Shown: one piece after another, positions 42,463-52,447 of the stretch
Position numbering within the stretch: position 1 is the stretch's first letter
Layout of the letters: the number at the start of each line of letters is the position of its first letter
Assembly (NCBI GenBank): GCA_003615045.1
Contig: ML014116.1
Location: 1-64,000, forward strand
Direction of reading: 5' to 3'
DNA: 64,000 nucleotides
Source: Caulochytrium protostelioides
Lineage: Eukaryota > Chytridiomycota > Caulochytriomycetes > Caulochytriales > Caulochytriaceae
Program-made: the position numbers and the translations under genes
The notes under the pieces: generated by a model
Seen by the model: only the letters and a program-made list of their open reading frames with translations
The model's database searches: none
Told to the model about the DNA's origin: nothing

Positions 42463-43800
42463 CTAAGCGCTGGATGACTTGACCTGGAAGTCCTTGTTGA
42501 AGGCGCGGCCAATCAGCACCCGGCGGATCTCGCTGGTGCCGGCGCCGATCTCGTAGAGCTTCGCGTCGCGCAGATAGCGCCCTGTGGGCGTATCGTTGAT
42601 GTAGCCGTTGCCACCCTGCAGTTGGATGGCATCGAGAGCGACTTCGGTCGCGCGCTCAGCGCTGTACAGGATGGCCCCCGCACAGTCCTTGCTGCTGACC
42701 TGGCCGGCATCGGCGGCACGCGCGACCGCATACACGTAGGCGCGGCTCGCCTGGAGCTTCGTGTACATATCGGCGATCTTGCCCTGCACCAGCTGGAAGG
42801 TGCCAATGGGTCGTTCGAACTGGGTGCGCTCGTGCACATAGGACGCTGAGTCGTCGAGCGCGGCTTGCATCAAGCCGAGCGGGCCGCCCGACAGTACAAG
42901 TCGCTCGAGGTCGAGACCGGACATCAGCACATACACGCCTTCGTTCCGCTTTCCGAGGATACTCGCCTCGGGCACAAAGCAGTCCTCGAAGATGAGTTCG
43001 CAGGTGTTGGACCCGCGCATCCCGAGCTTATCGAGCTTCGGGCCTTGCGAGAACCCGGGGAACGTTTTCTCGATGAGGAAGGCTGTGATGCCCTTCGGCC
43101 CGGCGTCCGGGTCGGTCTTGGCATACACCACGAGCACGTCGGCATCAGGCCCGTTCGTGATCCAGAACTTGGTCCCGTTGAGCTTGTAGCCGCCATCCAC
43201 TTTGTCGGCGCGCAGCCGCATCGAGACAACGTCGCTGCCGCTCGTCGTCTCGCTCATGGCCAGCGCGCCGACATGCTCCCCGCTGACGAGCCGCGGCAAG
43301 TACTTGGCCTTCTGGGCATCCGTGCCGTTGCGGTGGATCTGGTTAACACACAGATTCGAGTGCGCGCCGTACGAGAGCCCGACTGAGCCCGACGCGGTGC
43401 TAAGGGCTTCCATGACAAGTGTATGCGCAAAGTAGCCCAAGTCGAGGCCGCCGTAGGCCTCCTTGACGGTCAGCCCGAGGAACCCCATCTCGCCCATCTT
43501 CTGCCACAGCGGCAGCGGGAAGGCATTGTCGCGGTCGATCTGCGCCGCATACGGCGCGATTTCACGGGCCGCGAAGGCCCGCGCCGTCTCCTGCAGTTCC
43601 TGCAGGTCGGGATCCAGGCCGGCGACGGCCGCGTTATACGTCGTATAGGGACGGGCACCTGCCCCCCGGCTTGGGCGGGCCGAGGCCGTGGCCTGCAGCG
43701 ATCCGTAGGTGCGGATCAGGACCCTGGCGCGGGACCGAGCCTGCAGCGCGGCGGTGGCGGACGAGAACGACGACGCCGTGGCGCGCATGGTGGCGCGCAT
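42463..43800 (-). CDS. IVD: Isovaleryl-CoA dehydrogenase, mitochondrial
   Basis: An acyl-CoA dehydrogenase of leucine breakdown that oxidises isovaleryl-CoA to 3-methylcrotonyl-CoA, passing electrons to ETF by way of FAD. 445 residues from the ATG at 43800. The first 60 residues are Arg/Ala/Ser-rich with almost no acidic residues (mitochondrial presequence). Conserved blocks in order are '[18 protein letters not shown]', '[18 protein letters not shown]', '[17 protein letters not shown]', '[14 protein letters not shown]', '[19 protein letters not shown]', '[19 protein letters not shown]' (with the IVD-type catalytic Glu in LER), '[15 protein letters not shown]' and '[17 protein letters not shown]'. 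The position of the catalytic Glu separates IVD from most other acyl-CoA dehydrogenases. No breaks are seen. Confidence 0.95.
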   Translation of the reverse strand: MRATMRATASSFSSATAALQARSRARVLIRTYGSLQATASARPSRGAGARPYTTYNAAVAGLDPDLQELQETARAFAAREIAPYAAQIDRDNAFPLPLWQKMGEMGFLGLTVKEAYGGLDLGYFAHTLVMEALSTASGSVGLSYGAHSNLCVNQIHRNGTDAQKAKYLPRLVSGEHVGALAMSETTSGSDVVSMRLRADKVDGGYKLNGTKFWITNGPDADVLVVYAKTDPDAGPKGITAFLIEKTFPGFSQGPKLDKLGMRGSNTCELIFEDCFVPEASILGKRNEGVYVLMSGLDLERLVLSGGPLGLMQAALDDSASYVHERTQFERPIGTFQLVQGKIADMYTKLQASRAYVYAVARAADAGQVSSKDCAGAILYSAERATEVALDAIQLQGGNGYINDTPTGRYLRDAKLYEIGAGTSEIRRVLIGRAFNKDFQVKSSSA

Positions 43801-43989
43801 GGCGGCAAGATGGCGCGTGGCGATCAAAAGGGGGGATCACCGGCCACGAGTGAGCGATCGCGTTTAGATCGCGCTGGTGATGCGGTACGGGGGCTGAGCG
43901 TGACGATCCGTCGTGTTCTGCTGAAACCGCTGAGATGACACGCTGGCACGTGGGCGTTGTCCGCGTCGAATCATCCCCTTCGGCAATCG

Positions 43990-44320
43990 CCAGATTCCTG
44001 ATAACCACGATACGATACGACTGAACGCCTGAAACCCGGTCAACGCCGGCGCCCCGGGAGCGTGGTCTGAGGATTGCTGTGGTATAAAGCCACCCACGGC
44101 CAGTTCGTGAACCGCGATCTCCTTGCCGCGTCGAACATCCGACGCTGTCTGGCCTGACCCATCAGACCGGAAGCGCTGTGCCCCAACGCGGAGCAAGCAG
44201 CCAAGTGACCGCCCACGATCGGCAAGCCCATCCGCCATGGATGCGTCCTGGCTCGGTGGGGGGCCCCCTGGGGGGCACCATGGAGGGCCTGGTGTGCGTG
44301 TTGGGTCGGGGTGAGCCTGG
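43990..44320 (+). mobile_element. Decayed Fanzor (TnpB-like nuclease) element, copy 3 (3' end only)
   Basis: Only the C-terminal end of the nuclease is recognisable. It reads 'GLLWYKATHGQFVNRDLLAA' followed by SNIRRCLA near 44078-44155, broken by stops both before and after, then the family 3' hairpin. DNA similarity to copies 1 and 2 is plain from about 44030 ('AAACCCGGTCAACGCCGGCG') to 44318. The fragment lies in the 675-base gap between the IVD start and the end of the next gene, in the same orientation as the other two copies. No upstream nuclease sequence is seen. Confidence 0.72.
44255..44279 (+). repeat. Conserved structured 3' end of Fanzor copy 3
   Basis: The GGTG...CACC block again, here with GGGGGGCCCCC inside. 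Compared with copy 2, the G and C runs have lengthened together, so pairing potential is kept. Confidence 0.6.
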
Positions 44321-44475
44321 GTGTTCGTTCGTTAGAATGAATGGTTCGTTCAAATGAAACAATGTACAGATGCAAAAAAAAGAAATGGTGATGCCGCGCC
44401 TCCCATCACCAGTGAAGCAGCAGAAGAGGATCAGAAAAGAAAGCAAACAGAACAGAAAACAAGGGAAACGGATGT

Positions 44476-46263
44476 TCAGGCCATGGGCGCCGCAAGACGG
44501 GACCCGGAAAGGCTCCCAAACACGGCGCGGGCCTGCTCACGGGCCTGAGCGAGCAGCACAGACTCGTTGACAAAGCGGAGATCCAGATCAGCGGGACTGC
44601 CGCGGTGCAAGCCGGTCGGGCACGAGAGCGGCGCCGCCTGCGTATAGGTGATCGAGTCGTACGCATACGCGTCAGAATCGTGCGGGCGGCGCATGGGGAC
44701 GCCGAAGTCTGCGGCCGCCGAGGCCCGCGGCGCCTCGCCGCGGCCGTCCGGCCCAAAGAGATGCGTCTGGAGCTTGCGCAGGTTCTGGCGACGCATCAGG
44801 CACGGCAACCGCAGGCTGAGGGGCTGCTCGTCGTCCGCGGCGCGCGCGCGCGCCGCCGCATCGTCGAGGTCGGCCGCGCCGTCGCCGTCGCCGTCGTCGT
44901 CAAGCGTCGCATCGCTGTCGCTGTCCCCGCACGAGACGGCGTCGGGCGACCCGATGGCAGCCAGCTCAGGAATCGGCGTGGACTGCGGCAGCAGCGCCAG
45001 CAGCGGCAGCGCGGGCGCCGGGCGGCAGGGCGTCGTAGCGGCGGCCGAGCCGACCGAGACGGTCGAGGCATGCGAGGGCGCGGGCGACGCCGGCGCCTGC
45101 ATGGCGGAAGCGGCCGGCAGGACGGCGGCGGCGGAGACGGGCGCGTCCTCAAACGCCATCGCGGACGCCGCCACGGGCCGGCGGCGCGGCAGCGTCGTCG
45201 TGATCATGGGCGCGCCCGTGGCCGGTGACGTCGCGTTGGGCAGCAACAGCGCGGCCGGCAAGGCGCGGCGGCGGCGTAAGCCCGAGGCGCGGGCCGTATA
45301 GGACGCTGTGGAGAGCGCGGGCGAGGCAGGCACGGCGGTCCCGGCCGCGCCCGGTTTCGGGGAGGGCGCCCCCGAGGGCGCGGGCGACGGGTGCAGCGCG
45401 GCGGCGCTGGCGGCGACGGCGGCCGCGTCCGGGGTGCCGGGACACGGCGCGGGCGACGCATCACTGCCCGTGGAGCTTGACGAGCAGCGCCGGGGTCCGC
45501 AGGCCTTCGCGCGATGCCGCCGCGGCAAGGTCGTCGGGCAGGCCGAGAGTGGCGGCCGCGGCGACATGAGCGGCGAGAGCGAGAGCGGCCGCGGGAGGGG
45601 CCGCTGAGAGGCGGCGAAGTGTGTTCGTGGCGGCGGGGCGCCGACGCCCGCCGCCGCACCCGCGGCGGCGTTGGCGGCAACGGCGGCGGCGGCGGTGGTG
45701 GCGGCGGTGGCGGCCGCCGTAGCCCGGGCGACGACCCACATCGCCTGTTCTTTGGCAGCAATCACCATCGCGCGCTCCTCCTGGCTGTCGAGGTCCTCGG
45801 CGAGGCGCAGCGCCCACGTCCCGCCGAGCGCGAGCGCGCCGTCCAGGGCAAACGCGTCGTCCAAGGCGTGCGGCGGCTCGTAGGTCGACGAGTAGGCATA
45901 CGCGGCATTGAGCGCGAGGTCGGGCGCGGCGGTCGCGGCGGCCGGCGAGAGCGCGCGCTCCGGATCGCGGTCTACAGCCGCTCCCGCGCCGGCCGCGTCG
46001 ACGCTGTCGACGCCATCAGCGCCGTCAGCGCCGTCAGCGCCGTCCATGCCATCGAGGTCATCAGCGTCGAGCTGGTCGATCTCATCCATCGCGTCCATCT
46101 CGTCGGACGTGAGGTGATCTTCGTAGTCACAGACGGCAGCGATGTCGGAAGAGAGCAGCTGCGAGCACGGGCGCGACGGCGCGGAGGGCGAGCTGGCCAG
46201 CGAGCTGGACGGCGAGAGGGGCGCGTGACGGCCCCATGACAGGGTCGGCGATGGGGCGGCCAT
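44476..46263 (-). CDS. Ala/Pro-rich protein of unknown function
   Basis: 595 residues from the ATG at 46263 (MAAPSPTLSWGRHAPL); the frame is open a further 45 codons upstream, without an ATG. It contains an acidic stretch with a DGA-type repeat ('MDGADGADGADGVDSVD', about 65-85), an Ala-rich helix near 165-195 that may be coiled, long Pro/Ala/Arg-rich stretches, and an acidic Asp/Ala patch near 455-480. The C-terminal 115 residues look more ordered: 'PLSLRLPCLMRRQNLRKLQTHLFG' and 'DLRFVNESVLLAQAREQARAVF'. No family is recognised. Continuous length and a GC-rich third position support coding. Confidence 0.5.
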   Translation of the reverse strand: MAAPSPTLSWGRHAPLSPSSSLASSPSAPSRPCSQLLSSDIAAVCDYEDHLTSDEMDAMDEIDQLDADDLDGMDGADGADGADGVDSVDAAGAGAAVDRDPERALSPAAATAAPDLALNAAYAYSSTYEPPHALDDAFALDGALALGGTWALRLAEDLDSQEERAMVIAAKEQAMWVVARATAAATAATTAAAAVAANAAAGAAAGVGAPPPRTHFAASQRPLPRPLSLSPLMSPRPPLSACPTTLPRRHRAKACGPRRCSSSSTGSDASPAPCPGTPDAAAVAASAAALHPSPAPSGAPSPKPGAAGTAVPASPALSTASYTARASGLRRRRALPAALLLPNATSPATGAPMITTTLPRRRPVAASAMAFEDAPVSAAAVLPAASAMQAPASPAPSHASTVSVGSAAATTPCRPAPALPLLALLPQSTPIPELAAIGSPDAVSCGDSDSDATLDDDGDGDGAADLDDAAARARAADDEQPLSLRLPCLMRRQNLRKLQTHLFGPDGRGEAPRASAAADFGVPMRRPHDSDAYAYDSITYTQAAPLSCPTGLHRGSPADLDLRFVNESVLLAQAREQARAVFGSLSGSRLAAPMA

Positions 46264-49204
46264 CGTCGCAGATCGCGCGTCGGTCAGGACGCCCAAGCAA
46301 GGGGCGGAGGGCACCGCCGGCACGCCACGGCACCAACGGCAGTAGGGCCGTCGATTCAGATCCTGGTGCACGCGGGAACGTGCAGGATGACGCACCAAGT
46401 AGCGACAGCGGGAGGCCAGTCAGAGAAGTGCGGTCCGCCTGCTCGCTTCGGCTGCGACGTCCAAGGACAGTGACAGCGACGATGTGACGATGGCGGCCCT
46501 CCCCCGACGATCCCGGACCATCGATCATGCACCGGCGTTCACGCACACACCGTCGAGCAAATCCAGCGAATCCAGCGAATCCAGCGAATCCAGCGAATCC
46601 AGCGAATCCAATGAACGCAGTAATGCAGCGCGGGGCGATGGTCCGAGTTCCCGTCCCGAGGGCGACGGATCACCGAGCACCGTGGCGTGGCGGGCGTGCG
46701 GTCGGCTCCGTATCGTGCGGGGCCGTGGTCACCTGAACCCCGGTCGTGCCGTCGTGTGGGGCTGTGTCAATCGCACACCCTCACCAAGGCCGCGTCCCGT
46801 CAACGTCTGAGTCCGACTCGAGCGGCTGCCGTCCGTCGCGACGACCAATCACACTAGGCCGAGGGATGAGGGTGATGACGGGATGGGTATCAATGCTGTC
46901 CGGACGTGCGTTGCCGAGACGTGTGGGTGGGTGTATGTCTGACTGACTGACGGTCTGAGAAGACGTCGGGGAACAAGAATCGATATCGAGATGGACACGT
47001 GTGTGTGTGTGTGTGTGAAACGGCTACACGCGGGGGGTCACAACGAAGGATCGTGCCATGGAAAAAAACGGGCAATGGCCGGCCGGACGGCCGAAACGAA
47101 CAGAAAAAGGAAAGCCAAGAGGATCGGCGGTGATCAAGGCACGAGAGTGCAGCACCGTCGAGAATCCTGAGCGTAACAGCGCGTGTCCCTGGTATGCGTA
47201 CATCAGACCCCATCACCGCCGCGATCCCTGGAAGCGGAGGATGGTGCAGGCGACCAGGCGGGCGACCCATGCAGGCGGCTCTCCGCGCGCGCCGCGTATT
47301 TGAAGCGGTGGATCGCCCAGCCGCCCGTCGCCGTTGCCATCGGCAGAACCCCGAGGCCACCCGCGGTTGTTCACGGGGGCACGATGCCGCGCCCTAGCAG
47401 CACGCCGGGCCGAGCGCCGTCTGCCGCTGTCCGGTTGCTCGTGCTGGCGGCAGCCCGCGAGGAAGGCCACCTGGCCGGAGATGACCCGGCCTCCAGGATG
47501 CCGGCAGGATGCTGGCAGGCGATGCGATGGCAGCGGGCTGGCATCGGAACGTGGCCAGCCTGACGTCTTCCAGCGTCGGGGAAGGATCGCCGCGCTGCGT
47601 GCGCCCGTCGTCCGTCGTCCGTGCCGTGGCGGATGCCGCGCGTCGTCTCGCCTGGACCGCATCGATTCGAAGCCCCAGAAGGCGGCCACCGCCGTCGCCA
47701 TCGCCGCCGCCGTCGCCATCGCCACTGCCACCACCACGACCGCTGCCGCTGCCGCCGAACGGATCGCCCACGGCGGAGCCAGGATGAGCCGCCACCCAAG
47801 CGACCCGAACGGCGCCGGGCCTCGCGTTTTTGCCGCTAAGGCGGCACTTTTTCCCCCTTGTCGTTCGCCAGGCCACGCCGTCGAGACCGCCATCATGATC
47901 AGCCCCCCGCAGGGTCATCAGGTCAAGACGGCGCCTGCCGTGTGCCGTGCCATACGCGCTCACACGCTGAGACGGGAGCGCGTGCTCATGGCTTCCAGGG
48001 GACCGTCGTCTGCGCGCCAGCCAGTGATAACTGCGGCAAGCTTTCGTCGGTCTCCATTTTTTTTTTTGACGATGTGCCATGCCGACGTGTGAGCAGCTCT
48101 CCTGGCATTGAGGACAGCCAGCCAGCGCACGCCCATGCGCCGGTCCGCATGCCCATGTCTGGCGGACGGAGCGCTCGCTTCGTCCTTCTGTGGCGTCGTG
48201 GCACGGGGAATCGAAGGGCCGGTGGTCGGCCACGACGATCGCTGTCGCCAGCGCCGCCATCCATCGTGGCATGGCGCATTCCGCCGAAGCCTTTTTTTCT
48301 TGGACGGACAACGGCGCATTGCCTGGCGAAAATCACGCTTCCGTGATGAATGACGCCTTTGTCGGGTCAACGACCCAGACGGCATCGACCATCGACGACG
48401 ATGACCCCGACGACCCCGTCACCAGCAGTTACTGCGACTGCGACGCCCTCCCTGGGAAGCGCGGCATCGCCGGGAGCGGGTGCCTGCAGGTAGCTTGAGG
48501 GCGCGCGGGCCTTCCTCGACCCATCGCGATACGCTGACACCACCCGCTGTCCAAGGCCCGTGCGACCGTGCCTCGGCACCGGCGCCGTACGTGCCGGCAT
48601 CGGCATTGCAGAGCGCGGACGGACGTGGGCATGCGCGGCGGTCCGCCACGCGGCCTTCCGCTGCCCTGCCGGCCGCCCTCCCATCCTGCACGCCGGGCGG
48701 CGGACCAGCACGGCAAGACATCCGGCGCGGGTTTTCGGGACAGCCCCTCGCCTTCCTACGTCTCCACTTGGCCTCGTCGTTGCGAAGGCACGCGCGCCAC
48801 AGCGTTGGTGAGGGCCATGTTTGGCCATGGCCATTGTCATGCGGCTTGTTCCTGCGGCTTGCCGTCGCTCCACGTGCGCACGCGGTAGGCACCGTCCTCC
48901 ACCACGTCCGACGGCCCGACCGTGCATGCACGCAGGTGCATGCGCCCATGTCCCGCTCGGAGAACACTCGGCGGGGTGCCCGACTGACCCACAACAGCGC
49001 TGACATCGATCCACAATCCATCGATCGTTGGTGAAAGGGAAAAAAAAATAACATGAACGATTAGGCACTGGCCCCCGCTTTCAATGACCGGTCTAAGTCG
49101 CTCCGGCATGCGATACGATACCGAGCCCAACAAGACGCCGCCTGCAGGAGATGCAGGAGAAACTCCCGCGCGATCCTGGAGCGTCGACGCGCCCGCGTGC
49201 ACCT
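46264..49204. other. 2.9 kb gene-poor region
   Basis: Many overlapping chance frames on both strands, none resembling a protein. It contains a 9-base minisatellite (46559-46610), a short (GT)9 run (46999-47017) and a degenerate GCC/ATC-rich run near 47690-47750. Confidence 0.4.
46559..46610. repeat. 9-base minisatellite (AATCCAGCG)n
   Basis: Between five and six units of AATCCAGCG in noncoding DNA. The unit differs from that of the 19.6 kb minisatellite. Confidence 0.9.
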
Positions 49205-52200
49205 CTATGAGATCGTCGCAGACGTGAGCAGCGCCGAGTCCTGCATCAGCCAATGCGCCTTCTCGTCAATGGCGAGGAAGGCGCGCGCATGCTGGTCGAC
49301 ATCGTCGACCTCCCCCACGGCCGCTGCGGCAAGACGCGGCGACTGCGTCGCGCTGCGGCCTGACGACGTCGCCAGATAGCTCATCTCGCCTCCGGCGGGC
49401 GCCGCGGTCGCTGCATACGGCGACGGCGTCAAGTAGCTCGGCGCCGAGGACGCCGAGGACGCTGCGGCCGACAGCGACGGCTTGGATGCCGGGTACAGGG
49501 CGGGTCCTGCCGCGGCACCGACGGAGGGCCACACGAACGCATGGTGCGACGGCGACTCGGCCGCCATCAGCGTCCGTGGGCCCTCGACGTCCGAGTACAC
49601 GCTGTGCCCGCTGAGGGGCCCCACGGACCGCGCCGCCGAGTAGGGCCCTGCGGCCTGCAGCGCCGTCTTGACGTGGACCGGGTTGACCTGGTCCCAGGTG
49701 GCGACGAAGTGACCCGAGTTGCGGCGAGCGGGCGCCGGGTTGGAGGGGTAGGCGCCGGCCGGCAGCGGCAGGTGCAGCGGACTCATGCGGAGGGCGTCGC
49801 CCATGGCGCCGCGCGGGTCGACGGCGCTGGCCGACGCGGGTCCAGCATAGGGGGCCACGGGGCTCAGCAGCGCGGGCGCGAGGCGGGCCGAGAGGGGCGC
49901 TTCGAGCACGTTGCGGAGTCCCGGCTGCGAGGCGAGGTGGAAGCCTTCGCGGAACGAGCGCGGCGGCGGGCCGAGGATGGGCACGCCCGGGGCCATGGCG
50001 GCGGTCGGCGACGGCGCGGCCGAGCTCAGGCGCTGCTGCAGCTCCGAGATGATGCCCTGCTGCGCGTGGCCGCGGTACACCTGCGAGTCGACCTCCGAGC
50101 GCAGCGCGTTGATGCGGCGCTCGGCGTCTTGTTGGATCAGCAGCTCACGCGCGTCGGCCTGCTGGTGACGCTGCGTCTGCTCCTGCAAGGCGGCGGTCAG
50201 CGACCGCTGCGCGGCTTCGAGCTGCTGCGTCTTGGCAACGTGGTTCTGCACGAGCGCCAGGAGGGCTTTGACGCGGTCGATCACCGCCACAGGTTCCACC
50301 GCGGCATGCGACGAAGCCTCATGCGTAGCGGTCGTGCGCGGCACCGTCTCGATTTCCGTGGCATCGAACTGGGCATGCACAATCAGGGCATCAATCTGCT
50401 GCAGCGCGGTCTGGAGCGCGTCGGCGCGGGCCGCAGCGGCAGCGTCGTGTTGCGTATGGGCGGCGTTCGTGGCGCGCAGAACGCGCGCTTCCTCGACGGC
50501 GTCTGCGAGCGCCTGGCGAATGAGGGCGATGAGCGCCTCGTCGTCCTGCGGCGTCGGGTTAACGCAGGGGTCGACGCGCAGGTACGCCGTCGCGTCGCCG
50601 CTCAGGGCCGTCAAGGCGCGGTGGATGGGCGCCATCACGGCGTTCGTTTCGGCGAGCTGCGTCTGGGCGCTGAGCAACTGGACATGGGCTTCGTCGACGC
50701 GGTCGGCGAGCATTGCGCGGTCCGCGGTGATACTCGTGATCTGGTGCTTCACATCCTGGGCCTGTGACTCGAGCTGCTGGCACTGGCTCGCGAGCGTGTC
50801 GCGCTGCTGCGTCGCCGCGGCCAGCTGGTCACGCACGAGCTTGATCTGGTGCTCGAGCTCCGTGACGCGGGCCGGGCCGTGCTGCTCATCGAGCAGGGCA
50901 CGGTGGGCGGCGACCGACTGGACATCAAGCTCGGCTTCGAGCACGACGATGCGTTCGGCATGGACCTGCGACTGCGTGCGCAGCATGTTGCGCTCCTCCA
51001 CCAGCGACGTCAGCTGCGACTCGAGCACCGCAATCTCCGACGCATACTGCGGCTGCTCGGCCTTCGCGTGGTCCCGCTCGGCTTGGACCGTCGCGATGGC
51101 CGCGGCGTGCTCGGCCTGCGCGGACGCCAAGGCTTGCTGGGCCGCGGCGAGCTTCTGACGTAGCGCTGCCCGGTCGGCCTCCCACTTGGTGCGCTCCCGC
51201 TCGCGGGCCGCCAGAGCGCCCTGCAGTTGCTGCTCGGTGCTGTGCAGCGCCTTCACGCTGCGCCCCGCCAGACTCTCCTGGCTAGCGAAGCGCTCGTCGA
51301 CACCCGCCAGATCGGCACACCGGCGCTCGAGCAGGACGATGTCGGCGTGGGCCTTGTCGAGCTGGACTTGCAGCGCCATGACTTCGGTTGCATGCGCTTC
51401 TTTGGCGAGCGCCGCGGTCGTCTCGGCGATCCGCTGGTCCGACGCGAGCTGGACTTTGGCGGCGGCGAGCTCTGCCTGGAGCGTGGCGCGCTCGGTTTGC
51501 AGCGCGGCGAGCGCGCTGGCATGCGCCGCAGCGCTGGCTTCCGCCGCCGTTGTGGCCTGCTGCGCGCGCTCTGCCATCTGCGCCTGCGCGGCATCGAGTG
51601 CATGCGTCCGCTCCGCAAGCGCCTTCTCGAGCTGCGGCACGCGGTCGAGCTCGGCCATCAGCGAGGCATTCTTGGCGCTCTCGAGCTTCTGCGCATGCGA
51701 GCGCTTCTGCAGCGTCGCGGCCAGCTCCTTGACCTGCAGCGCGAGACTGTCTGCCTCGGCGCGCAGCGTCGCGTGTGACTTCTGGTTCTCAATCTTCTGC
51801 GCTTCGTACGCCGCGCGGATCCGCTTGTTCTGGTCCTGGTACTTCGCCAGCAGCGCTGCCTGCTTCTGGTTGGTCTGCCAAAGCGTCGCGCGCTCCGCGC
51901 TCAGCCCCTCTACGCGCTCATGCAGCTGCTTGCACTTCGCCGTCGCTTGGTCCAGCAGGAGCACGTCGTTCGGATGCGGCGCATGGCGCGACGAGACCGC
52001 CTGCTGCTGCTGGTCTTCGAGGGCCAGCGTCTGCCGCGACAGCCGGCGCTTAACATGATCCAGCTCGTTCGCCTTGTCGATGATCTCCTTCTGGAGCTTG
52101 TCCATCATACTGCCGTGGTCGGATTCCAGCAACTTGATCTGCTCTTTGAGCTGACTCACATGCGCCTCGCTGCTGCTGCTGCTGCGCCGACGGTGGTGGT

Positions 52201-52447
52201 GGTGGTGGTGAAGCGAGGCGCTGTTCCGCCGGGCGTGTCCAAGCACAGGGCTACCCGACGGGCTGCTGCTGCTGCCGTACAGCGCTGCCGAGGCCGACGC
52301 ATCGAGATGCGAGCCTGTGAGGCTCAAACTCCGTGCAGCGGCGACATCGGCGCGGCTGTCGGCGAGCCGGTTCGACGAAGCCAAGTCCAGGATGGAAAAG
52401 TCGCTGATGCTCGGGGCCGCCATGGCCGACGGCTGGCCGGCGCTCAT
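49205..52447 (-). CDS. Long coiled-coil protein of unknown function
   Basis: 1080 residues. The N-terminus (1-90) is Ser/Ala-rich with a His6 run and an Arg/Ser patch. Residues about 92-660 form a near-continuous coiled coil rich in Gln, Ala, Glu and Leu ('VSQLKEQIKLLESDHGSMMDKLQKEI' is the opening heptad region), with a second coil near 735-840. The C-terminal 240 residues are Ala/Ser/Pro-rich with Tyr. They hold short motifs such as 'PYAGPASASAVDP' and end 'DEKAHWLMQDSALLTSATIS'. There is no motor, head or membrane domain. A cytoskeletal or spindle-pole scaffold is possible from architecture alone. No specific family is recognised. Confidence 0.7.
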   Translation of the reverse strand: MSAGQPSAMAAPSISDFSILDLASSNRLADSRADVAAARSLSLTGSHLDASASAALYGSSSSPSGSPVLGHARRNSASLHHHHHHRRRSSSSSEAHVSQLKEQIKLLESDHGSMMDKLQKEIIDKANELDHVKRRLSRQTLALEDQQQQAVSSRHAPHPNDVLLLDQATAKCKQLHERVEGLSAERATLWQTNQKQAALLAKYQDQNKRIRAAYEAQKIENQKSHATLRAEADSLALQVKELAATLQKRSHAQKLESAKNASLMAELDRVPQLEKALAERTHALDAAQAQMAERAQQATTAAEASAAAHASALAALQTERATLQAELAAAKVQLASDQRIAETTAALAKEAHATEVMALQVQLDKAHADIVLLERRCADLAGVDERFASQESLAGRSVKALHSTEQQLQGALAARERERTKWEADRAALRQKLAAAQQALASAQAEHAAAIATVQAERDHAKAEQPQYASEIAVLESQLTSLVEERNMLRTQSQVHAERIVVLEAELDVQSVAAHRALLDEQHGPARVTELEHQIKLVRDQLAAATQQRDTLASQCQQLESQAQDVKHQITSITADRAMLADRVDEAHVQLLSAQTQLAETNAVMAPIHRALTALSGDATAYLRVDPCVNPTPQDDEALIALIRQALADAVEEARVLRATNAAHTQHDAAAAARADALQTALQQIDALIVHAQFDATEIETVPRTTATHEASSHAAVEPVAVIDRVKALLALVQNHVAKTQQLEAAQRSLTAALQEQTQRHQQADARELLIQQDAERRINALRSEVDSQVYRGHAQQGIISELQQRLSSAAPSPTAAMAPGVPILGPPPRSFREGFHLASQPGLRNVLEAPLSARLAPALLSPVAPYAGPASASAVDPRGAMGDALRMSPLHLPLPAGAYPSNPAPARRNSGHFVATWDQVNPVHVKTALQAAGPYSAARSVGPLSGHSVYSDVEGPRTLMAAESPSHHAFVWPSVGAAAGPALYPASKPSLSAAASSASSAPSYLTPSPYAATAAPAGGEMSYLATSSGRSATQSPRLAAAAVGEVDDVDQHARAFLAIDEKAHWLMQDSALLTSATIS

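Noticed and set aside
45514-46239. 241-codon + strand frame opposite the gene at 44476-46263
   Set aside because: Arg/Gly/Val-rich antisense shadow of a GC-biased gene, with no protein-like features.
47394-48311. 305-codon minus-strand frame in the 46-49 kb gap
   Set aside because: Composition is random for GC-rich DNA, several other frames are equally open there, and there is no domain or plausible start.
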